This document shows, piece after piece, positions 49,673-58,493 of a DNA stretch of 64,000 bases. Position 1 is the first letter of the stretch, and every line of letters begins with the position of its first letter. Location of the stretch: positions 1 through 64,000 of the forward strand of contig CAJXJW010000002.1 in the NCBI GenBank assembly GCA_913055625.1. The letters are read 5' to 3'. The notes under the pieces were generated by a model. The model saw only the letters and a program-made list of their open reading frames with translations. It had not been told where the DNA came from and did no database searches. Position numbers and translations under genes: made by a program. Source of the stretch: an uncultured Pseudomonadota bacterium (GTDB taxonomy: Bacteria > Pseudomonadota > Gammaproteobacteria > Steroidobacterales > Woeseiaceae).

Positions 49673-50962
49673 TCAGTCCGACGCCGATGCGAACTCCGGG
49701 TAGGCCTCGAGGCCACACTCGGAGATATCGACGCCCTCGTACTCTTCTTCCTCGGACACCCGGATGCCCAGTACCAGCTTGATCACGAACCACACGGCCA
49801 GGCTGGTGCCGAAGACCCAGACGAAGATCGAGCCGATGCCCATCAGCTGGGCACCGATCGTCGCATCACCGTTCGTGATGCAGACCGCCAGCAGGCCCCA
49901 GATGCCGACCACGCCGTGCACCGAGATGGCGCCGACCGGGTCGTCGATCTTCAGCTTGTCGAGCAGCACGATCGAGCCGACGACGAGCAGGCCGCCCGCG
50001 CCGCCGATCAGCGTCGCGGAAAGCGGGGTCGGCGTCAGGGGTTCGGCCGTAATCGCGACCAGGCCGGCGAGGGCGCCGTTCAGTGCCATCGTGAGGTCGG
50101 CCTTGCCGAACCAGAGGCGCGACAGCAGCAGCGCGGCGACGAGACCGCCGGCGGCGGCCATGTTCGTGTTCACGAACACCAGCGCGACGGCGTTCGCCTC
50201 GCCGACGTTGGACACCATCAACTCAGAGCCGCCGTTGAAACCGAACCAGCCGAGCCAGAGGATCAGGGTGCCGAGAGCCGACAACGGCAGGTTGCAGCCC
50301 GGGATGGCGTTGACCTGGCCGCCGGGGCCGTATTTGCCCTTGCGCGGCCCGAGCAGCAGTACGCCGGCCAGTGCCGCGGCAGCGCCGGTCATGTGCACGA
50401 CGCCGGAACCGGCGAAGTCCAGGAAACCGTTCGCGTCGAGGAAGCCGCCACCCCATTTCCAGAAACCCTGTACCGGGTAGATGAACCCGGTGAGGATCAC
50501 GGCAAACAGGAAAAACGACCACAGCTTCATGCGCTCGGCCACGGCACCCGACACGATCGACATCGCGGTAGCGACGAACACGACCTGGAAGAAGAAGTCC
50601 GACAGGCCGGAGTAGTACACGTCACCGCCGCTCGCGAGCACGTCTTCGACGGAATTGTCGCCGCTGCCGAGGAGGCCCGAGCCGATCGTCGACAGGCTCT
50701 GGAACATGCCGCCCTCGAAGTCGCCGGGGTACATGATCGTGTAACCGCACAGCATGTACATGATGCAGGCGATCGAGTATAGGCCGACGTTCTTGGTCAG
50801 AATTTCGGCCGTGTTCTTGGCGCGGACGAGGCCGGCCTCGAGCATCGTGAAGCCCGCCGCCATCCACATGACGAGCGCGCCCATGACGAGAAAATAAAAG
50901 GTATCCAGCGCGTAAGCCAGTTCTGTGACCGACGCCGAAACCTGTGCAATCTGGTCTTCCAT
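49673..50962 (-). CDS. amtB: Ammonium transporter AmtB
   Basis: The 429-residue, eleven-helix Amt channel includes ALDTFYFLVMGALVMWMAAGFTMLEAGLVRAKN, DFAGSGVVHMTGAAAALAG (first pore His), FGFNGGSELMVSN and DPVGAISVHGVVGIWGLLA (second pore His). The cytoplasmic C-terminal tail (LGIRVSEEEEYEGVDISECG) is the GlnK-binding region. It starts at MEDQIAQ with no cleavable signal. It is 24 bp downstream of glnK and belongs to the NtrC/sigma-54-type operon torF-glnK-amtB. Confidence 0.97.
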   Translation of the reverse strand: MEDQIAQVSASVTELAYALDTFYFLVMGALVMWMAAGFTMLEAGLVRAKNTAEILTKNVGLYSIACIMYMLCGYTIMYPGDFEGGMFQSLSTIGSGLLGSGDNSVEDVLASGGDVYYSGLSDFFFQVVFVATAMSIVSGAVAERMKLWSFFLFAVILTGFIYPVQGFWKWGGGFLDANGFLDFAGSGVVHMTGAAAALAGVLLLGPRKGKYGPGGQVNAIPGCNLPLSALGTLILWLGWFGFNGGSELMVSNVGEANAVALVFVNTNMAAAGGLVAALLLSRLWFGKADLTMALNGALAGLVAITAEPLTPTPLSATLIGGAGGLLVVGSIVLLDKLKIDDPVGAISVHGVVGIWGLLAVCITNGDATIGAQLMGIGSIFVWVFGTSLAVWFVIKLVLGIRVSEEEEYEGVDISECGLEAYPEFASASD

Positions 50963-50986
50963 CGTTAGTTCTCCCTATGGAATACG

Positions 50987-51394
<408 letters not shown>

Positions 51395-52027
51395 TTACAG
51401 GTCGAAGGACTTGCCGATCGTGAACAGCAGGGCCTCGTCGGTACCGTCGGTACCGTTCAGGTCTTCGTCGTTGAAGATCAGCACGACGCCGAGATCGATC
51501 TCGGCGATCGTCGTGCCGTAGCCGAACTCGAAGTAGCTGCCCTCGAAGTCCTGGTCGAAGCCGGCGTATTTGCCGTAGAAGCCGTTGTGCTCCGCGGTCA
51601 GCGAGTAGTACGTGTAGTCCTGCGTCGGCCCGTCGAAGTTCTCGTACTCGCCGACGGCCACGTCGAGCGAGAAGACGCCGAAGCCGGCGCCCAGGTTGAT
51701 CTCCTGGTAGGTGTCGTCGAAGTCGCCGGTGTAGAAGTAGCCGGTGTAGCCGACCGACAGGCCGAGTTCGCCGAGGTCGAAGCCGTAGCCGAAGTAGCCG
51801 TCGACCTCGAGGCCGTCGCCGACGTCCGCGGCCCACGTGCCCGCATAGAAGCCGCCCGACTCGAAATCCAGGCCGCCGCTGGCGGACGAGTTCTTCTGGA
51901 AGATGCCGCGGTAGTAGTACTCGCTGGCGTAGCCAATGTTGGCGGACCAGTCGGCCTGTGCCAGCCCGCTGGCGAGCAGAAGGGTCGCCGCAAGGCTTGC
52001 TTTCGTCGTTACTTTCATTTTTTCCAT
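51395..52027 (-). CDS. torF: TorF family putative porin
   Basis: The 210-residue protein has a signal peptide (KASLAATLLLASGLAQA). The mature part begins DWSANIGYASEYYYRGIFQ, the hallmark of the TorF/TIGR02001 family, and continues with beta-strands of a barrel (GLEVDGYFGYGFDLGELGLSVGYTGYFYTGDFDDTY-type region), ending FTIGKSFDL. I chose MEKMKVTTK at 52027, with GGGAG 7 nt upstream. It is the first gene before glnK-amtB and carries the sigma-54 promoter, so it is probably an outer-membrane channel expressed under nitrogen limitation. Confidence 0.88.
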   Translation of the reverse strand: MEKMKVTTKASLAATLLLASGLAQADWSANIGYASEYYYRGIFQKNSSASGGLDFESGGFYAGTWAADVGDGLEVDGYFGYGFDLGELGLSVGYTGYFYTGDFDDTYQEINLGAGFGVFSLDVAVGEYENFDGPTQDYTYYSLTAEHNGFYGKYAGFDQDFEGSYFEFGYGTTIAEIDLGVVLIFNDEDLNGTDGTDEALLFTIGKSFDL

Positions 52028-52076
52028 GCTCCCGTTAAGTTGGTGGGCTGTATCGCCCCGTTCCCGTCTCCTATAG

Positions 52077-52092
52077 AGCAGCATTCGTGCCA
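52077..52092 (-). promoter_or_regulatory. Sigma-54 (RpoN) promoter of torF-glnK-amtB
   Basis: The minus strand reads TGGCACG-AATG-CTGCT, matching TGGCACG-N4-TTGCW with the invariant GG and GC at the correct 10-bp separation. The -12 element lies about 50 bp upstream of the torF ATG. Confidence 0.85.
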
Positions 52093-52145
52093 ACCTCGAT
52101 TAGTTCACAAAAAACAACGATTTATGGATTTGCGGCCGCGCCCTC

Positions 52146-52162
52146 TGCACGATCCTGGTGCA
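52146..52162. promoter_or_regulatory. NtrC binding site upstream of the sigma-54 promoter
   Basis: TGCACGATCCTGGTGCA is TGCAC-N7-GTGCA, the NtrC dyad (consensus TGCACC-N5-GGTGCA with one mismatch). Its centre lies about 88 bp upstream of the predicted transcription start of torF, a normal enhancer distance. It is also in the region upstream of the divergent ubiK gene. Confidence 0.8.
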
Positions 52163-52289
52163 CCGTGCGTCGGCAGCTGCCCCGTTTCGATGAGTTGCGA
52201 TCGAAACCAGTGCAACCGACCCCATTTGGGGCTGGAAGCCCCGGCGTCCGGCCGGTCATGCTGGGGCTTTCGGGGTGCGGAGGGCACCG

Positions 52290-52544
52290 ATGAAGGACGG
52301 TATCGAGGCACTGGCGAGCCGCCTTGCCGACGCCGTCCCGGACGGCGTGCGGTCGGTGCGCGGCGAGGTCGAACAGAACTTCGCGGCGATCCTGCGCGCC
52401 GGGCTCGCGCGGCTCGAACTCGTGACGCGGGAGGACTTCGACGTGCAGGCCGCGGTGCTGGCACGGACCCGCGCGAAACTCGAGGCCCTGGAGGCCCGGG
52501 TGGCGGAACTGGAGGCGCAGGGGCCCGACACGCCGACGGCGTAG
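52290..52544 (+). CDS. ubiK: Ubiquinone biosynthesis accessory factor UbiK (BMFP family)
   Basis: The 84-residue protein starts MKDGIEALASRLADAVPDGV with GGAGGG 6 nt upstream. The amphipathic N-terminal helix, the central RGEVEQNFAAILRAGLARLELVTREDFDVQAAVLARTR-type segment (LVTREDFDVQ is the hallmark) and the trimerising coiled coil (KLEALEARVAELEAQ) define the family. It works with UbiJ (36079 in this window) in the soluble CoQ assembly complex. It is followed by comM. Confidence 0.92.
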   Translation: MKDGIEALASRLADAVPDGVRSVRGEVEQNFAAILRAGLARLELVTREDFDVQAAVLARTRAKLEALEARVAELEAQGPDTPTA

Positions 52545-52592
52545 ACTGTCGCGGGCGTCGCGACCTCGCCGAGCCGGCCAGGGAGGGCGGCG

Positions 52593-54098
52593 ATGAGCGT
52601 AGCGATACTGGCGAGCCGGGCGCAGATCGGCACCGCGGCGCCGAGGGTCACGATCGAGGTGCTGCTTTCCGGCGGGCTGCCGGTCTTCAATATCGTCGGC
52701 ATGCCGGAGACGGCGGTCCGCGAAAGCAAGGACCGCGTCCGCGGCGCCGTGATCTCCTCGGGCTTCGACATGCCGCGACAGCGCATCACCGTGAGCCTCG
52801 GCCCGGCCGACATGCGCAAGACCGGCGGGCGCTTCGACCTTGCGATCGCGCTCGGCATTCTCGCGGCCAGCCACCAGCTCACGCGTGCCGCCTTCGACGG
52901 CTGGGAGTTCTACGGCGAGCTCGCGTTGAACGGTGATCTGCGCACGGTCCCCGGCGTCCTGCCCGCCGCGCTGAAGGCGTCGGCCGAACGGCAGTGCCTG
53001 TGCGTACCGCTCGCGAACGCGGCGGAGGCGGCGCTCGTCAGCGATTCGGTCTATCCCGCCGCCTCGTTGCTGGACGTGACGGCGCACCTTACCGGGTCAC
53101 GGGCGCTCGAGCGCCGGGCGCGGCACACGCCGACACACGATGCCGGCGAGCAGCCCGACCTCGCCGACGTGCGCGGACAGGAGCGCGCGAAGCGGGCGCT
53201 CGAGATCACGGCGGCCGGCGGTCACAACCTGCTGCTCGTCGGTCCGCCGGGCACCGGGAAAAGCATGCTGGCGGCACGGCTCCCGGGCATCCTGCCGCCG
53301 ATGAGCGAGGCCGAAGCGCTGGAGACCGCCGCGGTGAACTCGGTGCTCGGCCGTCCGATCGACCTGCATGACTGGCGGCGACGGCCGTTTCGGGCGCCGC
53401 ACCATTCGGCGTCGGCCGCGGCGCTGGTCGGCGGCGGTTCCGATCCGCGGCCGGGCGAGGTGTCCCGCGCCCACAACGGGGTGTTGTTCCTCGACGAGCT
53501 GCCCGAGTTCAGCCGGCACGTCCTCGAGGTGCTGCGCGAGCCGATGGAGGCAGGCCGGATCACGATCTCCCGTGCGCGGGGCCAGGACGACTTCCCGGCG
53601 GCGTTCCAGCTCGTCGCGGCGATGAATCCGTGCCCCTGCGGCTACCTCGGCGACCGCACCGGCCGGTGTGCCTGCAGCGCGGATCGCGTCGCGACCTACC
53701 GCGGCCGCGTGTCCGGGCCGCTGCTGGACCGGATCGATCTGCAGGTCGAGGTCGGGCGTCCGCCGCCCGACCTGCTGCGGCAAACGGACCACGACGCGGA
53801 GCCGAGCTGCGTCGTTCGTGACCGCGTCATCGCGGCGCGGGAGCGGCAGTCGCGCCGGGGCGGCGTGCCGAATGCCCGGCTCGACGGCGCGTCGCTCGAG
53901 CGCTGTTGCGGGCTGCCGGAGGAAGGCTGGGCGCTGCTGGAACGCGCGGCGGCGAAACTGTCGCTGTCGGTGCGCGGCTACCAGCGCTGCCTGCGCGTCG
54001 CGCGCACGATCGCGGACCTCGCCGGCACGGGCGGGGTGAGCACCGGGCAGCTGGCCGAGGCTTTGAGTCTGCGCGGCTTCAGCGAGGCCGCGCGATAA
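52593..54098 (+). CDS. comM: YifB/ComM family Mg-chelatase-like AAA ATPase
   Basis: The 501-residue protein has an N-terminal Lon-protease-like fold domain (VTIEVLLSGGLPVFNIVGMPETAVRESKDRVRGA-type, with the family hallmark GLPVFNIVGMPETAVRESKD). The central MgChl-type AAA+ domain has Walker A LVGPPGTGKSMLAARLPGILPP and Walker B GVLFLDELPEF, and a C-terminal helical domain includes RVARTIADLAGTGGVSTGQLAEALSLRG. ComM is a branch-migration helicase aiding integration of heterologous DNA in natural transformation. A Cys-rich stretch CPCGYLGDRTGRCACS is normal for the family. Confidence 0.95.
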   Translation: MSVAILASRAQIGTAAPRVTIEVLLSGGLPVFNIVGMPETAVRESKDRVRGAVISSGFDMPRQRITVSLGPADMRKTGGRFDLAIALGILAASHQLTRAAFDGWEFYGELALNGDLRTVPGVLPAALKASAERQCLCVPLANAAEAALVSDSVYPAASLLDVTAHLTGSRALERRARHTPTHDAGEQPDLADVRGQERAKRALEITAAGGHNLLLVGPPGTGKSMLAARLPGILPPMSEAEALETAAVNSVLGRPIDLHDWRRRPFRAPHHSASAAALVGGGSDPRPGEVSRAHNGVLFLDELPEFSRHVLEVLREPMEAGRITISRARGQDDFPAAFQLVAAMNPCPCGYLGDRTGRCACSADRVATYRGRVSGPLLDRIDLQVEVGRPPPDLLRQTDHDAEPSCVVRDRVIAARERQSRRGGVPNARLDGASLERCCGLPEEGWALLERAAAKLSLSVRGYQRCLRVARTIADLAGTGGVSTGQLAEALSLRGFSEAAR

Positions 54099-54105
54099 CG
54101 GGGCT

Positions 54106-54618
54106 CTACTGCGATTCGGTGATCATGAAGTCGACGGCGTCGCGGACTTCCTGGTCGGAGAGCCCGACGTTGCCGCCCTTCGGCGGCATGACGCCGGCGG
54201 TGCCGGAGAATCCGCCGATCGCGTGCTGGTACAACATATCGGTGCCCTGTGCGATGCGCTCGGACCAGGCGGAGGCGTTGCCGACGACCGGCGCACCGCC
54301 GATGCCGGCGCCGTGACAGACGTTGCACGCGGCGTTGTAGACCTGCGGCCCGGTCATCGTGGTCTGGACCGGCTCGGGCTGCGGTGCCGGCGCGAGCTTC
54401 GGGCCGGGCGCAGCCTGCTCCTCGCCGGGCAGGTAGACGTCGCTCAGCGGCTTGATGCGCTCGTTGACCGCGGCCTGGTATTCCCCGGTTTCCTGCGTGT
54501 ACACGCCCTGCGTCAGGTCGGAGATCTTCATCGCGACCACGAAAATGGCGACCGCGATGGCCACCAGGCCGCCGATGACGAGCGAGTACATGTCGAAGAA
54601 TTTCTGGTCGCGGTTCAA
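54106..54618 (-). CDS. Cytochrome c5 family protein
   Basis: The 170-residue protein has an N-terminal membrane anchor (YSLVIGGLVAIAVAIFVVAMK), a Pro/Ala-rich linker (residues about 65-85) and a class I cytochrome c domain. That domain has haem motif CNVCH and axial Met in GVMPPKGGN, ending VDFMITESQ. It starts at a TTG at 54618 (MNRDQKFFDMY). It is probably a membrane-anchored periplasmic electron shuttle to terminal oxidases. It ends 7 bp from the convergent comM gene. Confidence 0.9.
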   Translation of the reverse strand: MNRDQKFFDMYSLVIGGLVAIAVAIFVVAMKISDLTQGVYTQETGEYQAAVNERIKPLSDVYLPGEEQAAPGPKLAPAPQPEPVQTTMTGPQVYNAACNVCHGAGIGGAPVVGNASAWSERIAQGTDMLYQHAIGGFSGTAGVMPPKGGNVGLSDQEVRDAVDFMITESQ

Positions 54619-54714
54619 GAGTCTGCTCCGGGCACTTGCGGATGCCGGGGCCTGGTCAGCCGCGGCGAGGGCGCATTATATAACAAGTGCCGTTGGCGGG
54701 TTCCACACCGGCGG

Positions 54715-56247
54715 TCAGGTAATGGCGAGGGCGATCCCGGTGTACAGCGCGATGGAAATGCCCGCGGCACCGAGCGCGAGCGGAAGCTGGCTGAGCACGT
54801 GGTCCATCAGGTCGGCGCCGCAGGCGAGTGATGCCAGGATCGTCGTGTCCGAGATCGGCGAGCACTGGTCGCCGAACACGGCGCCGCCCATGATCGCGGC
54901 GAAGCACAGCAGTACGTAGGTCGGTTCGGCGGACACGGCGAACGCAAGCGGCAGCGCGATCGGGAACACGACGGCATAGGTTCCCCACGACGAACCGACC
55001 GAGAACGACACCAGCATGCACAGGAGCATCAGCACGCCGGGCAACACCCATGGGACCGCGGTCAGGTTGGCCGCGCTGATCTCGATGACCCAGGCCGAGG
55101 CCCCGAGTGTGTCGGAGACGCCGGCCAGCGTCACGGCGAGGCCCAGGATGATCGCGCCGACCGTGACACCCTTGATGCCGTCGACCAGCCCGTCGAACGC
55201 GTCACGCACGCGCATGCCGCGCAGTGCCGATACGACGATGGACGCGACCAGGGCGAGGCCGAAGGCCTCGAAGATCATCAGCCGGCCCGCGACGAAGTAG
55301 GGCACGATCGCGACGCCCATCAGGACCAGGATCGGTACGAAGAAGTCGACGAGCGACGGCGTGTAGCCCGGTGCGACGTTCACGGTCGTCAGTTCCTTCG
55401 CAATCATCGGCTCCGCGGTGGGGCTGTCGAGCTCGCCGGTCGCAAGCACCCGTTCGCGCGCGCGCCGCATGGGACCGCCGATGGTAGGCAGCTTGTCGAG
55501 CGCGAACAGCAGCGTGAACAGCACGGCGAACAGGCCGTAGAAATTGAACGGGATTGCGGACAGGAACCAGCCGACGGCCGCGTCGCGGTCCGGGATATGG
55601 GCGGCCAGCGCGGGGATCGTGATCAGGCCGCCGACGTACACGGGCCAGACGTTGAACGGGATCACGGTGGCGATCGGTGACGCGGTCGAGTCGACCACGT
55701 AGGCGAGTTCCTCGTGCGCCACACCCTCGCGATCGGCGACCGGCCGCACCGTGGTGCCGGTCAGCACGGTGCTGATCGTGCCGCCCTGGTGAAACAGGAT
55801 GCCCATCAGCCAGCTGAAGAACAGCGCGGAGCGCCGGGAGCGGACGAAGCGCTCCGATACCCAGCTCGCGAAGTACCAGGCGCCGCCGTTGCGGTTCCAC
55901 AGGCCGAGCAGTCCGCCGAGCGCCCACAGGTAGACGAGCAGGATCTCGGCGAAGCGCGGCGTGCCTATATTCGGGATCAGGAACGCCTGGACGATGTTGT
56001 AGTCGGTCGTGATCAGGCCGCCGATGACGACGCCCATGAACAGCGCGAGGATGACGTTGCGCGTGACGAAGCAGATCGCGAGCGCGGCCAGCGCCGGCAG
56101 GATCGACAGCCAGCCGTAGTGTTCGCCGGCAATGGGCTCGCGCCGCGCGGCGTAGATGCCGATTGCGATGCAGAACAGCAGGACGACGATCCACGCGTGG
56201 CGTCGCAGGACGCCGGACGGCCCGCCGCGCCCGTCCGCGTCAGTCAT
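54715..56247 (-). CDS. NhaC-family Na+/H+ antiporter
   Basis: The 510-residue protein has about eleven to twelve helices. It includes LGLWNRNGGAWYFASW, FFSWLMGILFHQGGTISTVLTGTTVRPVADREGV-type segments, YVVDSTASPIATVIPFNVWP, and the family hallmark FSVGSSWGTYAVVFPIALPLA followed by GGAVFGDQCSPISDTTILAS. These define the NhaC/YqkI group. It exports sodium in exchange for protons, which fits a saline habitat. Some family members exchange malate/lactate instead. Confidence 0.9.
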   Translation of the reverse strand: MTDADGRGGPSGVLRRHAWIVVLLFCIAIGIYAARREPIAGEHYGWLSILPALAALAICFVTRNVILALFMGVVIGGLITTDYNIVQAFLIPNIGTPRFAEILLVYLWALGGLLGLWNRNGGAWYFASWVSERFVRSRRSALFFSWLMGILFHQGGTISTVLTGTTVRPVADREGVAHEELAYVVDSTASPIATVIPFNVWPVYVGGLITIPALAAHIPDRDAAVGWFLSAIPFNFYGLFAVLFTLLFALDKLPTIGGPMRRARERVLATGELDSPTAEPMIAKELTTVNVAPGYTPSLVDFFVPILVLMGVAIVPYFVAGRLMIFEAFGLALVASIVVSALRGMRVRDAFDGLVDGIKGVTVGAIILGLAVTLAGVSDTLGASAWVIEISAANLTAVPWVLPGVLMLLCMLVSFSVGSSWGTYAVVFPIALPLAFAVSAEPTYVLLCFAAIMGGAVFGDQCSPISDTTILASLACGADLMDHVLSQLPLALGAAGISIALYTGIALAIT

Positions 56248-56412
56248 GACCCGCGCATTGCCCGTTCATGTGCCCCTTCTCCGCCCCGCGATCCGGGACC
56301 CGCCGAGCACGATAACACCGTTGACGGCCACGTTCCGAGCGCCATCGACTGGGCGTCGATACGGCCGGACAGCCCGGTTGGAACGGCAGGGGCCTCGCCG
56401 TATGATGGCGAG

Positions 56413-57960
56413 GTGGACGGTATAAGCAGAATAACGTCGTTACTTCTCCTCGTCGTGCTCGTCAGCGGCTGCGCATCGATCGACTTCGACTACCCGCGCA
56501 CGCCGTCCACGGCGCTGACTGACACGGCCGAGACGCTGCTCGGCCAGAAATACGCGCCGGCCATAGCGGCGAATGCGCCGAACGAGTCGGGGTTTCACAC
56601 GCTGCCGGACGGGATCGACGCGCTTGCCGCGCGGCTCCTGCTCGCCGAGCGTGCGGAGAAGTCGATCGACCTGCAGTACTACCTGATCAAGAACGATTTG
56701 ATCGGCAGGGCTTTCCTGCACGCGCTCGTGCGGGCGGCCGATCGTGGCGTCCGCGTCCGCCTGCTGCTCGACGACGTGTTCACGAAGGGCTACGACGTCG
56801 GCATGGCCGCGCTGCAGCACCATCCGAACTTCGAGATCCGCATCTACAACCCGTTCAACCGCGGCTCGGCGGGGCGCGTGCTCGGCGCGCTCAAGGACTT
56901 CGGACGCGTGAACCGGCGAATGCACAATAAGTCGTTCACGGTCGACAACCAGGTGACGATCATTGGCGGCCGCAATATTGCGTCGGAGTATTTCGCCGCG
57001 CGCGAAGACGTCAACTTCGGCGACCTGGACGTCATCGGCATCGGGCCGGTCGTGCGCGACGTGTCGACGATGTTCGATGAATACTGGAATCACCCCACGG
57101 CCCTGCCGGTCGCGGCGTTCTACAGGGAGGAGTCCGAAGACCCTGAGGGCGACATGGAGCGCCTGCGCGCTACGCTCTCCGATGCTTACGACAACGTGCC
57201 TCACTCCGAGTACCGCGAAGCCGTGCTCGAGCGGTACACCGAGTTCGCCCGCGCGGACAACGACATCTTCGCGTGGTCACCGTACCGGCTCGTCTACGAC
57301 TCCCCGGACAAGGGCATCAAGGACAACAAGGAGCAGACGGAGCTGATGGCCTACCGTCTGCTCGAGGAACTCGTCGACGCGGAACATCAGATGATCATCG
57401 TTTCGCCGTACTTCGTGCCGCGGAAGGCGGGCATCGCGCGGTTCAAGTCGATTCGCGAGAAGGGCGTGGAAGTCATCGTCATTACGAACTCGCTCTCGGC
57501 CAACAACCAGTTCTCGGTCCACGGCGGTTATGCGCCGGCGCGCAAACCGCTGCTGGAGGCGGGCGTCAAGATCTACGAGGCGCGAGCCGACTCGGACCTC
57601 GCCGGTGCCGAGCTCGTCGCCGCGAGCGGCGCGACCGCGACGCTGCATACCAAGGCGTTCGTCATAGACCGGACGGAGACCTTTATCGGGTCCTTCAATT
57701 TCGATCCGCGGTCGGCGTTCCTGAACACGGAGATGGGCGTCCTCATCGAGGACCCGGTGCTCGCGGCGGAAGCCGCCGATACCGTCTTCGAGAATATTCC
57801 GAGCGAAGCTTACGAGCTGTACCTGGACGACGGGGATTTGCGATGGCGCGCGTACGATGACGGCGCGGAGGTCGTCTACGACAAGGAGCCGCAAACGAGC
57901 TGGTGGGACCGGTTTCTCGCGGGCTTCATGCGCATCCTGCCGATCCGCAGCCAGTTGTAA
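56413..57960 (+). CDS. Phospholipase D-family lipoprotein (cardiolipin synthase-like)
   Basis: The 515-residue protein starts at a GTG at 56413 (VDGISRITSLLLLVVLVSGC). It has a lipoprotein signal with lipobox LVSGC at about residue 20. Two HKD motifs are complete: HNKSFTVDNQVTIIGGRNI (about residue 175) and HTKAFVIDRTETFIGSFNFD (about residue 415). It is predicted to be a periplasm-facing lipid-anchored phosphatidyltransferase or phospholipase, like YmdC/ClsC-type proteins. A longer frame upstream overlaps nhaC antisense and is not used. Confidence 0.9.
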   Translation: MDGISRITSLLLLVVLVSGCASIDFDYPRTPSTALTDTAETLLGQKYAPAIAANAPNESGFHTLPDGIDALAARLLLAERAEKSIDLQYYLIKNDLIGRAFLHALVRAADRGVRVRLLLDDVFTKGYDVGMAALQHHPNFEIRIYNPFNRGSAGRVLGALKDFGRVNRRMHNKSFTVDNQVTIIGGRNIASEYFAAREDVNFGDLDVIGIGPVVRDVSTMFDEYWNHPTALPVAAFYREESEDPEGDMERLRATLSDAYDNVPHSEYREAVLERYTEFARADNDIFAWSPYRLVYDSPDKGIKDNKEQTELMAYRLLEELVDAEHQMIIVSPYFVPRKAGIARFKSIREKGVEVIVITNSLSANNQFSVHGGYAPARKPLLEAGVKIYEARADSDLAGAELVAASGATATLHTKAFVIDRTETFIGSFNFDPRSAFLNTEMGVLIEDPVLAAEAADTVFENIPSEAYELYLDDGDLRWRAYDDGAEVVYDKEPQTSWWDRFLAGFMRILPIRSQL

Positions 57961-58035
57961 ACGGCCGGCGCGTGGCGCCGGCTCGCATCACGAACATCGA
58001 GTCCGGCGCTTGCCGGCATTGACGGGAGGGGCAGC

Positions 58036-58491
58036 ATGATCGAATTCACATTGAACGGCCGCACGGTGACATCGGAGAGTCCGTCCGACACGCCGTTGCT
58101 CTGGGTCATCCGCGACGAGCTGAAGCTCAAGGGCACGAAGTTCGGCTGCGGCATCGCGCAGTGCGGCGCGTGTTCCATTCACGTGGACGGCGAGGTCGCG
58201 CGGTCCTGCGTCCTGCCGCTCGGCGGCGTCGAAGGCCGGTCCGTGACGACGATCGAGGGCCTCGAGACCCCGGCAGGCAAGGCGCTGCAATCCGCCTGGG
58301 AAAAGCTCCAGGTGCCGCAGTGTGGCTATTGCCAGTCCGGCCAGCTGATGGCCGCGGCGGACCTGCTCAGCCGGAACCCGAAGCCGTCGGATGAACAGAT
58401 CGCCGAGCACATGAACGGGAACCTGTGCCGTTGCATGGCCTACGCACGAATTCACAAGGCGATCCGGGCGGTCGCCGACGGGGAGGTGTGA
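58036..58491 (+). CDS. iorA: (2Fe-2S) subunit of an isoquinoline 1-oxidoreductase-like enzyme
   Basis: The 151-residue protein has an N-terminal plant-type [2Fe-2S] domain with KFGCGIAQCGACSIHVDGE (three Cys plus a later Cys in RSCVLPL). A C-terminal four-Cys second cluster domain has CGYCQSGQLMAAADLL and GNLCRCMAY. This is the small subunit of xanthine oxidase-family molybdoenzymes. It lies 2 bp upstream of the large subunit. There is no separate FAD subunit, as in the isoquinoline 1-oxidoreductase/aldehyde dehydrogenase group. Confidence 0.92.
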   Translation: MIEFTLNGRTVTSESPSDTPLLWVIRDELKLKGTKFGCGIAQCGACSIHVDGEVARSCVLPLGGVEGRSVTTIEGLETPAGKALQSAWEKLQVPQCGYCQSGQLMAAADLLSRNPKPSDEQIAEHMNGNLCRCMAYARIHKAIRAVADGEV

Positions 58492-58493
58492 TC

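Noticed and set aside
55714..56412. Extension of the phospholipase D lipoprotein to 748 codons
   Set aside because: The extra part is antisense to nhaC; the lipoprotein signal starts at the GTG at 56413.
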